Of a stretch of 64,000 bases of DNA, positions 32,003 through 42,705 are shown piece after piece. The notes under the pieces were generated by a model. It did not search any database. It was not told where the DNA came from and saw only the letters and a program-made list of their open reading frames with translations. This stretch comes from Deinococcus roseus (GTDB taxonomy: Bacteria; Deinococcota; Deinococci; Deinococcales; Deinococcaceae). The stretch lies in NCBI RefSeq assembly GCF_014646895.1, contig NZ_BMOD01000005.1, forward strand, positions 1 to 64,000, written 5' to 3'. The position numbers were made by a program, and so were the translations under genes. Position 1 is the stretch's first letter, and every line of letters begins with the position of its first letter.

Positions 32003-35000
32003 TTACTCTGTTGCCACCGTCTGGTCCACGGTTTGCGCAGCAGGAATGATCATTCTGAAGTGCTGGGCAGGATCCACCAGCAGTTCAGCCACACGGCGTG
32101 CAGCGCTGTGCTGTTCGCTCTTGATCAGGGCATCATGGTAATCCCCGAGCAGTTCGCGGATGTCGGCCATGCCGTTGGGGTTGAGGGGCAGCACCACCAC
32201 GCTGGATCCTTTGGCCAGACGGCGCTTGAGGGCGGCGTCATCCAGGCCTTTGTCAGGGGCGTAGCGGGTGTAGATCACACCACCGGACATGCCAGAGCAG
32301 ATCCAGGGACCGGGATCGCCCACCACCACTGCACGGCCTGCGGTCATGTACTCGAAAGCAAAGCCCTTGGCGTTGGCGCGGGTGGCGATCATGCCGAGGG
32401 AGTCGTCCACGGGTCCGCGCAGTTCTCCACCGAGCACCACATCAGCACCGGAGAGGCGCACACAGAAGCGGCTGTCGGCATTGCCTTGCAGCAGGAAACG
32501 TCCGCCGATGGCACCGTAGGCGAAGGATTTGCCCACAGAGCCGTCCACACGTTGCCCCTGGTGGTTTCTGCCTTTCAGCACGGTGATCTTGCCGCCGAGG
32601 GAGGATTTGCCCACGCCGTCCTGAGCACCACCATCCACCAGGATTTCCACGGGAGCGTTGTTGAAGGCGCCCAGTCCGTTTCCAGGGATGGATCCGGCTT
32701 CGAAGTGCAGCTTCACACGCTTGGTGTTGATCTTGGTTTTGCGTTGCAGGGTGCCGACCAGGTGGGTTCCCAGTGCGCGTTCGGTGCTGGCTACAGGACC
32801 ATCACGGTAGATGATTTCCTCTTCGTCCAGAACGTCTGCAACCCAGTCAGAGACCATCTTGGTCATGTAGTTCAGGGGTTTGTGCACCACGCGGCGGCCC
32901 AGTTTGGCCCAGCCAGCGGGTTGCTCCACAGGGGAGAGCACGTCGGCCATGTCAAGCTCGTTGCCACCCATGTACTGCAGGAATTCGGTGCGTCCAACCA
33001 GTTCTTGCAGGCTGGAGAGGCCCAGGCTCGCCACAATCTTCTTCAGTTCTTCGCCGAGGGCGGTGTAGAAGGTGGTCAGGCGTTCGACTTCGCGCGGCAG
33101 TTCACGGGGCACCCAGCGCTTCATGTGGTGGGCGTCTGCCTGCTCTTTGGTTTCCACCTGGGTGGCGATGCCCACGTGACAGGTGTCCAGTTGACAGCCA
33201 CGGCAGATCGTACAACCGATGGCGACCATGGAGAGGGTTCCGAAGCCAGTGCGGTTGGCACCGAGGGCCACCAGACGGGCCACGTCCTGGGCGGTTTTCA
33301 CGCCACCGTCGGCCCAGAGTTCCACCTTGTCACGCATGCCAGCAGCGACCAGCATCTTGTGGGCCTGGCGCACCCCGAACTCGACGGGCATCCCGGCGTA
33401 TTTCAGTGCGTGCATGCGGGCAGCACCGGTTCCGCCTTCAAAGCCGGAGAGGGTGATGATGTGGGCGCCTGCTTTGGCCACACCCAGAGCGATGGTGCCG
33501 ACACCGGGAACCACGGGGATCTTCACGTCGATCTTGGCATTGGGGTTCACGGTCTTCAGCTCTTCGATGAGCTGCGCCAGGTCCTCAATGGAGTACACGT
33601 CGTGGTTGTTGGAGGGGCTGATCAGGTCCACGCCGGGAACAGCGTGACGGGCAGCAGCCACTTTGGCGGTCACTTTCTTGCCGGGGAGGTGTCCACCTTC
33701 TCCGGGCTTGGCACCCTGACCCACTTTGATTTCAATCACGGCGCAGGAGTTCAGCATTCTGGAAGACACACCGAAGCGTCCGGAAGCCACCTGCTGGCCA
33801 CGCCAGTGGTTGAACTTGTTGACCATGTCGGGAATCTCTCCACCTTCACCGTTCATGGCGATGATGTTGAGGCGCTTGGCAGCTTCCACGTAAGCCCGGA
33901 AGGGGGTTTCGTTCTGCGAGCCGAAGCTCATGGCGCTGATCACGAAGGGCAGGGACTGGCCACCCACGGCGAGGTCCACGGTTTCGGGATCCACAGGCTG
34001 GGTGCCTTCGGGAGCGTTGAATTCCAGACGCTGGCGGGCAGCGAGGGGCATTTCGAGTTCCAGGGCCTTGATGCGTGCAGAGTAATCCTCGGCAGCAATT
34101 TCACCGTTGGAGAGCTGGAATGCCGCTTTGAACAGACGGGGGTTGAAACGCACATCGCGCTCCAGGTTGGCCTGTCCAGCCTGGAATTTCGAGAGGCGCT
34201 TCTTCAGGGTGGCTTCCAGTTCGGTCAGGCCGTAGCCTTTCTCTCTGGAGCCCCAGAAGTTGCGCACACCAATCTCGTTGGCGAGGTCGTCTTTCAGACC
34301 CAGGCTGGCGAAGATGTGGCCGTAGCCGCGCAGCTCATGGATGCCCATGGTGCTCATGACCTTCTCTGCACCCTTGGTCAGACCGCCAATCAGTTTGTCC
34401 TGGGCAGCTTCTTCAGGGTTGATGGCGTACATCAGGGTGGGTTCGACGCCCTCAGCACCAAGACCGACCAGCAGCACGATGTCGTGCAGATTGCGCACCT
34501 GTGCAGAGCGCACCACCAGACCGAGTTTGCGGCGCAGGGAGATGCCTTCCTCGTCGCGCAATTCGGACAGGGCTTTCTCCACAGAACCCACAGACAGGAT
34601 GATGTCCAGGGCAGCTTCGCCGTTCTGGTACAGGCTGGTGTCGTCCACGACAATCAGGCCAGCGCCCTCTTTTGCAGCTTCCTGAGCAGCAGCTTTCAGG
34701 CGGGCCAGAGCGTCCTGGATGGACTCGTCCGCTTTCAGGCTGGGCACCACGAAGCTGGTTTTCAGCTCTGCTTCGAGGCTGGCAATGGTCAGGGTGCCGT
34801 GCTTTTTGGCCAGGGCCGCAGTGGGGGCCAGCACGGGGGTCAGCAGTTCAACGCTGTGACCTTCAGAGCTGCCGGGCAGGGGGCGGCGTCCGGTGATCAG
34901 GCGGGTGGAGAAGTGCTCGATTTCACGCTCGCGGTCAATGGCGGGGTTGGTCACCACGGCCACGGTTTCTTTGTAGAATTCCGCGAGGTTGGGCTTCTCT

Positions 35001-36505
35001 TCGCGCAGTGCGGGCATCTGACCGTCGAAGCCCAGAGAGGAGATGGGCTCCACGCCTTTTTCCACGATGGAATCGACGTAGTTCTCGTCCCATTTGTCCC
35101 AGCCGAAAGCGGCTTTCACGTTGGCAGGCAGTTCGGGGAGGGTCTGGTCTTTGGCTTCCCAGTGGGGGCCAGCAATGCGTTCACGGGCACCGGTCAGCTG
35201 GGCATTTTTGGCGTGCACACGTTCCAGGGTCAGGCGCTGCACGTTCTCGTTGGCGTAGATCTTGACGGACACGCCGGTTTCCACGATGGCCACGCACTTC
35301 TCTCCGGGAGAGAAAGGCTGGGGATCGGAAACCATGGTGCCGAGGGGAATCACACCGCGCTCGGAGGACCAGAAGTATTCCTTCTCGGTTTCACCGAACC
35401 ACAGGGGACGCAGACCCAGAGCGTCCACGGAGAACACGCACTCGTTGCTGTAACGGGCGATGATGGCGGCAGGACCCTGGGCCAGAGGACCACCGGTCAG
35501 GCGCAGGCCCATGTAGGTGTCCTGCAGGGGAGCACTGAAGCCCTTGACCTCGTACAGGATGGGGGGGAACACGGATTCCAGGGCTTCCAGCAGGCTCAGG
35601 CCACGGGTGTTGATGTAGCCAGCCATCACGCGGTTGAGGTCCTGGGAATCAGATCCGCCCGTGAGGGGGATGTTCAGCAGGTTGCCTTCGCGGCGCAGGC
35701 GGTCAATGGTGTTGATTTCACCGTTGTGGGCCAGCATGGAGAAAGGCTGCACCTGCTCGAAGGTGGAGAGGGTATTGGTGGAGTAACGGTTGTGACCAAT
35801 CGAGATCACAGACACGAACTCGGGCAGGTTCAGCTCGGGGTAGTAACGTCCCAGGATTTCTGCACTGCCACGCACCTTATATACAGTGGAGAAGCTGCTG
35901 AGGCTGACCACGTGCACAGGCTGGGATTTTTCCAGTTCCAGACCCAGAGCAAACAGTTTGGATTCGCGGTCCCAGGCGGCTTCGCCCTGCACCAGACCGG
36001 CCACCTGAATGAACACGGGTTCGGTCAGTTTGGCAATGGGTCCCAGTGCGGGGGTGTAGGTGTTGCCCTGGCGCTCCAGAAGGATCTGGGCGCCGTACTT
36101 GCTGCCAGCCACACGCAGGGCGTCCAGCAGCTCGCGGGGATTCTGGCCCTGGGGGATGAAAAAATGTCCAACAAAAAACTCGGGGGTGTAGGCCAGGTTC
36201 CCGTCGAGTTTGGAATCGATAAGGTAGGTTTCCCAGATTTTTCTGGGGATGTCGGTCTGGATGCCACATCCGTCACCTTCGCCGCGCACTTCACCACTGC
36301 GGTGGGCCATGGAGGCCAGTGCCTGGAGGGTGCGGACGATGTTTCCGTGGGTCGCTTCACCGGTTTTGCGGATGCTGGCAATCACACCGCAGGCGTCGTG
36401 CTCGATCTCGTCAAAGCTGCCCGGAAAGTCCGGTTCCAGTCTTTGACGCTCGGCCTGTCGGTACAGACTTTCAGAGTGATGCATATTCTTACCCGAGTGA
36501 TTCAT
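32003..36505 (-). CDS. gltB: glutamate synthase large subunit
   Basis: A 1500-residue GltB that makes two glutamates from glutamine and 2-oxoglutarate. Domains in order: class II glutaminase with the nucleophile at Cys39 (HDACGVIAS; the first 38 residues would be a cleaved propeptide), a central linker, an FMN-binding synthase barrel (FEGGTGAARMHALKYAG), the 3Fe-4S cysteines in CTICRGCQLDTC, and the C-terminal beta-helix GXGXG domain. Start ATG has AAGGAGG five nt upstream. No small subunit GltD gene lies next to it, so it may use ferredoxin or a remote GltD. It has its own promoter and terminator and is divergent from spoVS. Confidence 0.97.
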   Translation of the reverse strand: MNHSGKNMHHSESLYRQAERQRLEPDFPGSFDEIEHDACGVIASIRKTGEATHGNIVRTLQALASMAHRSGEVRGEGDGCGIQTDIPRKIWETYLIDSKLDGNLAYTPEFFVGHFFIPQGQNPRELLDALRVAGSKYGAQILLERQGNTYTPALGPIAKLTEPVFIQVAGLVQGEAAWDRESKLFALGLELEKSQPVHVVSLSSFSTVYKVRGSAEILGRYYPELNLPEFVSVISIGHNRYSTNTLSTFEQVQPFSMLAHNGEINTIDRLRREGNLLNIPLTGGSDSQDLNRVMAGYINTRGLSLLEALESVFPPILYEVKGFSAPLQDTYMGLRLTGGPLAQGPAAIIARYSNECVFSVDALGLRPLWFGETEKEYFWSSERGVIPLGTMVSDPQPFSPGEKCVAIVETGVSVKIYANENVQRLTLERVHAKNAQLTGARERIAGPHWEAKDQTLPELPANVKAAFGWDKWDENYVDSIVEKGVEPISSLGFDGQMPALREEKPNLAEFYKETVAVVTNPAIDREREIEHFSTRLITGRRPLPGSSEGHSVELLTPVLAPTAALAKKHGTLTIASLEAELKTSFVVPSLKADESIQDALARLKAAAQEAAKEGAGLIVVDDTSLYQNGEAALDIILSVGSVEKALSELRDEEGISLRRKLGLVVRSAQVRNLHDIVLLVGLGAEGVEPTLMYAINPEEAAQDKLIGGLTKGAEKVMSTMGIHELRGYGHIFASLGLKDDLANEIGVRNFWGSREKGYGLTELEATLKKRLSKFQAGQANLERDVRFNPRLFKAAFQLSNGEIAAEDYSARIKALELEMPLAARQRLEFNAPEGTQPVDPETVDLAVGGQSLPFVISAMSFGSQNETPFRAYVEAAKRLNIIAMNGEGGEIPDMVNKFNHWRGQQVASGRFGVSSRMLNSCAVIEIKVGQGAKPGEGGHLPGKKVTAKVAAARHAVPGVDLISPSNNHDVYSIEDLAQLIEELKTVNPNAKIDVKIPVVPGVGTIALGVAKAGAHIITLSGFEGGTGAARMHALKYAGMPVEFGVRQAHKMLVAAGMRDKVELWADGGVKTAQDVARLVALGANRTGFGTLSMVAIGCTICRGCQLDTCHVGIATQVETKEQADAHHMKRWVPRELPREVERLTTFYTALGEELKKIVASLGLSSLQELVGRTEFLQYMGGNELDMADVLSPVEQPAGWAKLGRRVVHKPLNYMTKMVSDWVADVLDEEEIIYRDGPVASTERALGTHLVGTLQRKTKINTKRVKLHFEAGSIPGNGLGAFNNAPVEILVDGGAQDGVGKSSLGGKITVLKGRNHQGQRVDGSVGKSFAYGAIGGRFLLQGNADSRFCVRLSGADVVLGGELRGPVDDSLGMIATRANAKGFAFEYMTAGRAVVVGDPGPWICSGMSGGVIYTRYAPDKGLDDAALKRRLAKGSSVVVLPLNPNGMADIRELLGDYHDALIKSEQHSAARRVAELLVDPAQHFRMIIPAAQTVDQTVATE

Positions 36506-36947
36506 CGTTCCTCCTTAGGCGTAACGGGGGGTCTAATTTGTCTGGAGGCAACTGGGATCCTTGTGCTGAACAGGGGTTTGGAGCGTTGCTGCAGACTCGG
36601 TAGACTGCCATCAATGTGATTTATGATTATACACACGTGTCATTGGTACGCAAATCGCTTGCCTAGAAGCACATGCGCGATTTTGACGCCGCATTTGCTT
36701 CCCTGGCAAGCGAGGGAACCTCGGGGTTAGGTTGACTTTTTTACTTTAATACCTTTTGTGTGTGTGGGCAAGTAAAAAATCGTACGTTCTCTGGGGGTGA
36801 CACCCTGGTGAAACCCCCGATTGGGTCAGAACTGACGCTATCATCGCGGTTTTTGTCTGTGACCGTCAAATTGCTATTAAGTGTGAAATATATTAAATTA
36901 GGGTATAAACTTCGTCGTTAAGGTCTGCATCATCGCGGAGGTAGTTC
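36506..36947. other. regulatory region between gltB and spoVS
   Basis: 442 nt between divergent genes, AT-rich toward spoVS. It holds the gltB promoter, a spaced inverted repeat TCGCTTGCC (36655-36663) and GGCAAGCGA (36705-36713) with 41 nt between, just upstream of that promoter, and a GGGGG...CCCCC hairpin near 36791-36820. Near spoVS several overlapping -10-like words occur (TATATT, TAAATT, TATAAA at 36904) without a clear -35. Confidence 0.55.
36626..36653 (-). promoter_or_regulatory. gltB promoter
   Basis: Minus strand TTGCGT (36653-36648), 16-nt spacer, perfect -10 TATAAT (36631-36626). It predicts a leader of about 115 nt before gltB. The spaced inverted repeat just upstream is a candidate regulator site. 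Confidence 0.75.
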
Positions 36948-37217
36948 GTGGAAACGTTACGCGTATCCGGCAAATCTAGACCCAATGCAGTTGCGGGGGC
37001 CATTGCTGCTTTATTGCGCACCAAGGGAGAAGTCGAAGTGCAGGCCATTGGACCTGCCGCTGTCAACCAGGCAGTCAAAGCCATCGCAATCGCCCGGGGT
37101 TACATCCAGCCGGAAAATCTTGATCTCACCACCCAGCCTTCGTTTGTCAAACTGGAATTGGAAGACGAAGAGCGCACCGCTGTCCGCTTCGCCATCACTG
37201 GCGTGAAGACAGCCTGA
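36948..37217 (+). CDS. spoVS: SpoVS-like Alba-fold protein
   Basis: An 89-residue protein with the full SpoVS pattern: METLRVSGKSRPNAVAGAIA, GEVEVQAIGPAAVNQAVKAIAIARGY and a C-terminal FAITGVK strand. In Bacillus SpoVS is a stage V sporulation protein; in non-sporulating Deinococcus-Thermus the homologs are probably small nucleic-acid-binding Alba-like proteins with a developmental or stress role. The start is GTG at 36948 with GGAGG six nt upstream. Monocistronic and divergent from gltB. Confidence 0.92.
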   Translation: METLRVSGKSRPNAVAGAIAALLRTKGEVEVQAIGPAAVNQAVKAIAIARGYIQPENLDLTTQPSFVKLELEDEERTAVRFAITGVKTA

Positions 37218-37430
37218 TTTCTGACCGCTGATTTTTGTCTCATCGCCACATGAACCGCTGCAGTTGATTTTTTCTGCTGACAACTGCCTCAAACTGTTTC
37301 CAGAAAGAAACAGCACAAATCACCTCCAGCGCCAGTTGCTGAAAAACAGCACATGGAACGTTTCAAAAGGTCAAAAAGTGCAAACGCTTGCACACCCTTG
37401 AAACCAGTACAATGGAGCGCTGGAGGTTTT

Positions 37431-38654
37431 ATGTCATCCGTCAATCCTGCGCGAAATGCTGCAGTGCGAATTTTAAAGCAGGTGCTCGATGGTGCCTACG
37501 CTGCCCCTCTGCTGGACCAGACCCTGGCCCAGAAGTTCAGTTCTTCTGATGCTGGACTCTTGACCCATCTGGTGTACGGTACGGTGCGCCATGCCCAGAC
37601 CCTGGAAAAGGCCTTGCTGCCCCACCTGAAAAAGAAACCCCAGAGGCAAACCTGGGTGATCCTGCTGCTGGGGGCCTTTGAGAAACTGATCCTGGGCACG
37701 GCACAACATGCCGTGGTCAACGAATACACCGAACTTGCCAAAAACCACGGTCCCCAGCTGGGGGGACTGGTCAATGCCGTGCTCAGAAAAGTCGAGCTTC
37801 CAGAAACCCTGGATTACAGCCTGCCAGACTGGCTCTTGAAAGCCTTTCAGCAAGCCTACCCCGGGCAGTGGCAGGAAGTGGTGGAAGACCTCCTCAAACC
37901 CAGTCCCCTGTGGCTGTGGCTCTCGGACAAAGGGGTCAGGCAACTGGAGGAAGAAGAAGCCCTGGTGGAACGTGGATTTGGCCAGATTGATAAGGTGGTG
38001 CTCTCCCGTTCGCTCAGAAAGACCAAAGCCTATCAGAAAGGCCAGGCCCAGCCCATCAACCCTGCCTCTTACAGCGTGGTGGAAGCCCTGGGCGAGGTCA
38101 TGAACAAAGAGGTGCTGGATCTGGCTGGAGGGACCGGCATCAAAGCGGCTTTTCTGGCCAAAAAAGGAGCCAGGGTCACCAGTGTGGACCTTGATCCCAG
38201 AAAAGCCGAGCAGGGCAAACAGAATGCAGAGCGTCTGGGCCAGAAGGTCAACTTCAAAACCGCAGACCTCAGAACCCCGGGAGACCTGGGCACCTACTCA
38301 AAGGTCTTGCTCGATGCGCCTTGCACTGGCTCGGGCACCCTCAGAACCCACCCGGAAATCAAATTGCGCATTACCCCGGAATACGCACGGGAAATGGCTG
38401 CTTTGCAAAAAAGCCTCCTGGAAGAAAGCAGCAAATTTGTGGCCAGTGGGGGAGAACTGGTGTACAGCGTGTGCAGCATCCTGCCACAGGAAGCCGAGGA
38501 GGTCATTTCCAGCTTTCTGGAAAAGCATCCCGATTTCGAGGTTCAGGTCCCTGAATTGATGGTGCCTTCCCTCAAAACCGCCCAGGGCACCCGCACCCTG
38601 CCCATCAATGGTGTGGATGGTTTTTTTGTGTCCCGCCTCCTTAAGGTAAAGTGA
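37431..38654 (+). CDS. rsmB: 16S rRNA (cytosine(967)-C5)-methyltransferase-type enzyme (RsmB/NOL1/NOP2/Sun)
   Basis: A 407-residue RNA m5C methyltransferase. An N-terminal NusB-like helical domain (about 1-135; VNEYTELAKNHG and LGGLVNAVLRK are typical) is followed by a SAM-dependent Rossmann domain with VLDLAGGTGIKAAF (motif I). Catalysis uses Cys in DAPCTGSGT (motif IV) and Cys in VYSVCSILPQEAE (motif VI), both present. NusB plus Sun layout points to RsmB, acting on 16S rRNA; exact site is inferred. The ATG at 37431 follows GGAGG. queF begins seven nt after its stop. Confidence 0.88.
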   Translation: MSSVNPARNAAVRILKQVLDGAYAAPLLDQTLAQKFSSSDAGLLTHLVYGTVRHAQTLEKALLPHLKKKPQRQTWVILLLGAFEKLILGTAQHAVVNEYTELAKNHGPQLGGLVNAVLRKVELPETLDYSLPDWLLKAFQQAYPGQWQEVVEDLLKPSPLWLWLSDKGVRQLEEEEALVERGFGQIDKVVLSRSLRKTKAYQKGQAQPINPASYSVVEALGEVMNKEVLDLAGGTGIKAAFLAKKGARVTSVDLDPRKAEQGKQNAERLGQKVNFKTADLRTPGDLGTYSKVLLDAPCTGSGTLRTHPEIKLRITPEYAREMAALQKSLLEESSKFVASGGELVYSVCSILPQEAEEVISSFLEKHPDFEVQVPELMVPSLKTAQGTRTLPINGVDGFFVSRLLKVK

Positions 38655-38660
38655 TCGCTG

Positions 38661-39071
38661 ATGAGTGAAGAGCACAACAACCCCCAACTGCTGGACAACC
38701 TCACCATGCTGGGCCGCAAAGTCTCAGACAGCGGCGGCAAGCTGGAGGTCTTTCCCGCTCCCCAGAGCAAGAACCTCAAAGAAGTCACCTTATATACAGA
38801 GGAGATCTACGCCCACTGTCCTGTGACCGGGCAGCCTGACTTCTACAGCTGCAAACTGACCTACCTCCCAGATGAGACCTGCGTGGAAAGCAAGAGCGTC
38901 AAGCTGTATTTCCAGGGCCTCCGGGATGCGGGCATTTTCTGCGAGCACCTCTCTGACAAGATCGCCAGAGATTTCTTTGAAGCCCTGCAACCCCATGGGG
39001 TGCGGGTGGAACTCGTTCAGCGTCCCAGAGGGGGCATCAGCATCACTGCAGTCAGTGAACTGAAACGCTGA
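38661..39071 (+). CDS. queF: NADPH-dependent 7-cyano-7-deazaguanine reductase
   Basis: A 136-residue QueF of the single-domain (type I) class. It reduces preQ0 to preQ1 in queuosine synthesis for tRNA. The nucleophilic Cys is in AHCPVTGQPD and the NADPH-binding ESKSVKLY motif follows; FCEHLSDKI and PRGGIS complete the pattern. Length is normal for the class. It sits seven nt behind rsmB, making a two-gene RNA-modification unit, closed by a terminator at 39095-39123. Confidence 0.94.
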   Translation: MSEEHNNPQLLDNLTMLGRKVSDSGGKLEVFPAPQSKNLKEVTLYTEEIYAHCPVTGQPDFYSCKLTYLPDETCVESKSVKLYFQGLRDAGIFCEHLSDKIARDFFEALQPHGVRVELVQRPRGGISITAVSELKR

Positions 39072-39094
39072 ACATTGATGGCGTTGCTGCCCGG

Positions 39095-39123
39095 ACTGGA
39101 CTTCTCTGGAGGTCCAGTTTTTT
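39095..39123 (+). terminator. terminator of rsmB-queF
   Basis: ACTGGAC (39095-39101) pairs with GTCCAGT (39112-39118), followed by TTTTTT. Confidence 0.85.
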
Positions 39124-39289
39124 GTTGGACGTTCTGGAATGACCCTGCTGCCTGAACTGCACCTGTGCATTCCCCGGTTTTCCCTTATAAAAATCATCTC
39201 AGATTAAAGGAGGCTTCAAACTGAGCTGCCATACTGGCAGTGAGGGCCTGAAGGTTCATCTTCCAGACAGGCCAGCAGAAGGAGACAGG

Positions 39290-39775
39290 ATGAAAAACGA
39301 TCACATGGGCTCCGTCACCACTGTATTTAAAGAATTGAATCAGGCCAGAAGGGCCATCTTGCAAATGATTGAAGCTGGAATTCCTGCAGGATACATTTCA
39401 CTGGTCATTCCAGAGCGCCTGCAGCAAACCGTGCTGGCTGGTATTGGCACCGAATTTCCCACCCACTGCATTTATCCACTGGCTGGACATTGCGCCACAG
39501 GTCTTTTTGCAGACAGGCTGCAAAGAGCAGGGGGTTCCAGTGGTGAACAGCTCCAGCTTCTGAAGGCCCTGCAAACCCTGGGTTACGCCCCGGAGGAAGC
39601 AGGCTTTTACAGCATGATGCTGCAAGATGCTGTTTTGATGGTGGTGGTGCTGGCAGACACCAGCATCCAGCTGTCCCGTGCTCAGGGTCTGGCCCGCCAG
39701 CATGAAGGCATCGTTTTCCACCGGGAAAGAGACCCCGAAGAGCAGAACCTGCCCCGTCCCAGCCAGATGCTGTAA
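39290..39775 (+). CDS. general-stress-type (YflT-like) small protein
   Basis: A 161-residue soluble protein. Its start, VTTVFKELNQARRAILQMIEAGIPAGYISLVI, resembles the ferredoxin-like fold of YflT/general stress 17M proteins, where a regulator-like beta-alpha-beta unit opens the chain. A second similar unit appears near DAVLMVVVLADTSIQLSRA. No catalytic motif, signal peptide or membrane segment. AGAAGGAG seven nt upstream supports the ATG. The family call is tentative; the protein could be a simple uncharacterised Deinococcus product. Confidence 0.6.
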   Translation: MKNDHMGSVTTVFKELNQARRAILQMIEAGIPAGYISLVIPERLQQTVLAGIGTEFPTHCIYPLAGHCATGLFADRLQRAGGSSGEQLQLLKALQTLGYAPEEAGFYSMMLQDAVLMVVVLADTSIQLSRAQGLARQHEGIVFHRERDPEEQNLPRPSQML

Positions 39776-39856
39776 CAGCCATCTGGAAGCCTGGAAACCC
39801 CCATAAACACGGGATTTCTTGACTTTTTCTGAGCAAGGTGCTAGACTCCCTGTTGC

Positions 39857-39939
<83 letters not shown>

Positions 39940-39954
39940 CATTTGGAGGCACAC

Positions 39955-40176
39955 ATGCAGACCATCGTTTACATCCTTTACATCCTCGCTGCCCTTGGGG
40001 TGGTTCTGTTTGTGCTGCTGCAAACCCCCAAGCAATCCGGTCTGTCCAGTGGCATGGGCGGCGGCTCTGACCTCTTTGGAGGCAAAGGTTATGAAGGTGG
40101 CCTGATCCGCCTGAGCAGCATTTGCGGTGGCCTGTTCATTGTGCTGGCCCTGGTGCTGAACTTCATTTCCAAATAA
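39955..40176 (+). CDS. secG: protein translocase subunit SecG
   Basis: A 73-residue membrane protein with two transmembrane helices (VYILYILAALGVVLFVLLQ and LSSICGGLFIVLALVLNFI) joined by the Gly-rich cytoplasmic loop SGLSSGMGGGSDLFGGKG, the standard SecG layout. It assists SecYE export. ATG at 39955 has GGAGG five nt upstream. It lies directly behind tRNA-Leu, possibly on one primary transcript, and ends with a terminator. Confidence 0.95.
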   Translation: MQTIVYILYILAALGVVLFVLLQTPKQSGLSSGMGGGSDLFGGKGYEGGLIRLSSICGGLFIVLALVLNFISK

Positions 40177-40202
40177 AGCACTTCTGATCGCTGAAACACC
40201 AG

Positions 40203-40224
40203 ACCACCCGCAAGGGTGGTTTTT
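40203..40224 (+). terminator. secG terminator
   Basis: ACCACCC and GGGTGGT around GCAA, followed by TTTTT. Confidence 0.88.
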
Positions 40225-40247
40225 GCATGTGGTCTTTGCATGTGGTC
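40222..40247 (+). repeat. 13-bp tandem repeat
   Basis: TTTGCATGTGGTC occurs twice head to tail (40222-40234, 40235-40247), with an imperfect third copy following. It begins within the T-run of the secG terminator. Confidence 0.8.
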
Positions 40248-40389
40248 TTTGCCATGTCTGGCTTTGCACCAGAAGGCACATGGTTTGCAAGCGGGGAAAT
40301 GCATTTGAATTTGTGTTGTTTTTACACCCCATCAACCACAGAGGGATGGGCCACTGCTTGAAGTGCTGGAGTGAAAAAAAGGCAGGTTG

Positions 40390-40417
40390 TTGCACCGGGT
40401 CTTTTTCGTGTTAAGAT
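40390..40417 (+). promoter_or_regulatory. promoter of the Dpp/Opp ATPase pair
   Basis: TTGCAC (40390-40395), 16-nt spacer, TAAGAT (40412-40417). The leader of about 100 nt contains the CAGGAAATCCTG palindrome. Confidence 0.6.
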
Positions 40418-40527
40418 GGGCCCCGAAACAACTTGTCTGCTGTGTATACATTTCAGGAAATCCTGTTATGATGATCGGAAGTGCTGCTCAAACACTTCAA
40501 TCACTGCAAGCAAAAGTAGGAGGAATC

Positions 40528-41540
40528 ATGGCTGCAACCAGCGACGTCTTGCTGGCTGTTAATAACCTCAAGACGTACTTTTTCACGGATGAAGGGGTCG
40601 TCAAGAGCGTGGATGGGGTGACCTTCCACATCAACAAAGGTGAAACCCTCGCTGTCGTGGGTGAATCGGGATCAGGCAAGTCTGTCACCAGCCTGTCCAT
40701 CATGCGACTCATTCAAAGCCCTCCCGGCAAAATTGTGGAAGGGGAAATCCTCTTCACGGGCAAAGACCAGTCCAGAAGAGACCTGACCAAACTGGATGAA
40801 GCGTCCATGCGCAAGATCCGTGGAAACGACATCTCCATGATCTTCCAGGAGCCCATGACCAGCCTGAACCCTGTATATACCATCGGGGACCAGATCGCAG
40901 AAGCCGTGATGCTGCACCAAGCCAAAAACCGCAAGGATGCCATGGAAGTGGCTGTGCAGATGCTGGAATTTGTGGGCATTCCTGCCGCCAGAAAACGGGT
41001 CAATGAATACCCCCACCAGATGTCCGGGGGCATGCGTCAGCGTGTGATGATCGCCATGGCCCTGAGCTGCAACCCTGCCCTCCTGATCGCAGATGAGCCC
41101 ACCACAGCGCTGGACGTGACCATCCAGGCCCAGATTCTGGACCTGATGCGCAAACTGCAACGCGAGATTGGCATGAGCATCCTGTTCATCACCCACAACC
41201 TGGGTGTGGTGGCAGAAATGGCTGACCGTGTGGTGGTGATGTACGGAGGCCGTGTGGTGGAAGAAGGGGATGTGGTGGAGATCTTCAAAGCCCCCAAACA
41301 CCCTTACACCATGGGACTGCTCAACTCCATTCCCCGTGTGGACTACCAGTCTGAAGACACCGGGGTCAAACGCAAACTGGAAGCCATCCCTGGCAATGTG
41401 CCCAACCCCCTGAGGTTGCCCCCCGGATGTGCATTTGCACCCCGCTGCAAATTCATGGTGGAAGACTGCAACAAAGCTGTGCCTCCGCTGGAAGACACCG
41501 GGAACGGCCACATGTCCCGTTGCATCCGCTGGAGAGAAAT

Positions 41541-41544
<4 letters not shown>
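40528..41544 (+). CDS. peptide/oligopeptide ABC transporter ATP-binding protein (DppD/OppD type)
   Basis: A 338-residue ATPase. Walker A GESGSGKS, signature MSGGMRQR, Walker B LLIADEPTTALD and H-loop ITHNLGVVAEMADR are intact. The C-terminal oligopeptide-type extension with PPGCAFAPRCKF and later Cys residues may hold an iron-sulfur cluster as known for DppD-type proteins. ATG at 40528 follows AGGAGG. It overlaps the next ATPase by four nt. The pair powers a Dpp/Opp permease whose membrane and binding subunits are not in this window, so the transporter is assembled from separate loci. Confidence 0.92.
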
Positions 41545-42560
<1,016 letters not shown>

Positions 42561-42705
42561 ACATCACAATCAGCAGAAAACATGGTCAGGGGGGGATTTT
42601 CCTTCCCTGTTTTTTGTTGTTTCATGATCACTTGTTCATTGCTGGTTCATTGCTGGATTCGTCTGAATCGTTGTGCCACTGCACTGGAGCTCAAGGGGGC
42701 TTTAA

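Larger units (their letters stand above)
40177..40527. other. intergenic region before the peptide ABC ATPases
   Basis: 351 nt. It contains the secG terminator, a 13-bp tandem repeat, a good promoter at 40390-40417, a CAGGA-AA-TCCTG palindrome (40454-40465) and, right after it, a second possible -10 TATGAT (40467-40472). No gene. Confidence 0.6.

Noticed and set aside
32033..36619. A 1528-codon open frame antisense to nearly all of gltB
   Set aside because: It mirrors the gltB codon pattern (G/C-rich third positions suppress stops on the other strand), has a His/Gly/Gln-rich unnatural translation, and no ribosome site. gltB is fully supported by motifs.
36948..37217. SpoVS as evidence for a spore-forming Firmicute
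   Set aside because: SpoVS homologs are widespread in Deinococcus-Thermus and other non-sporulating bacteria; all other content fits Deinococcales.
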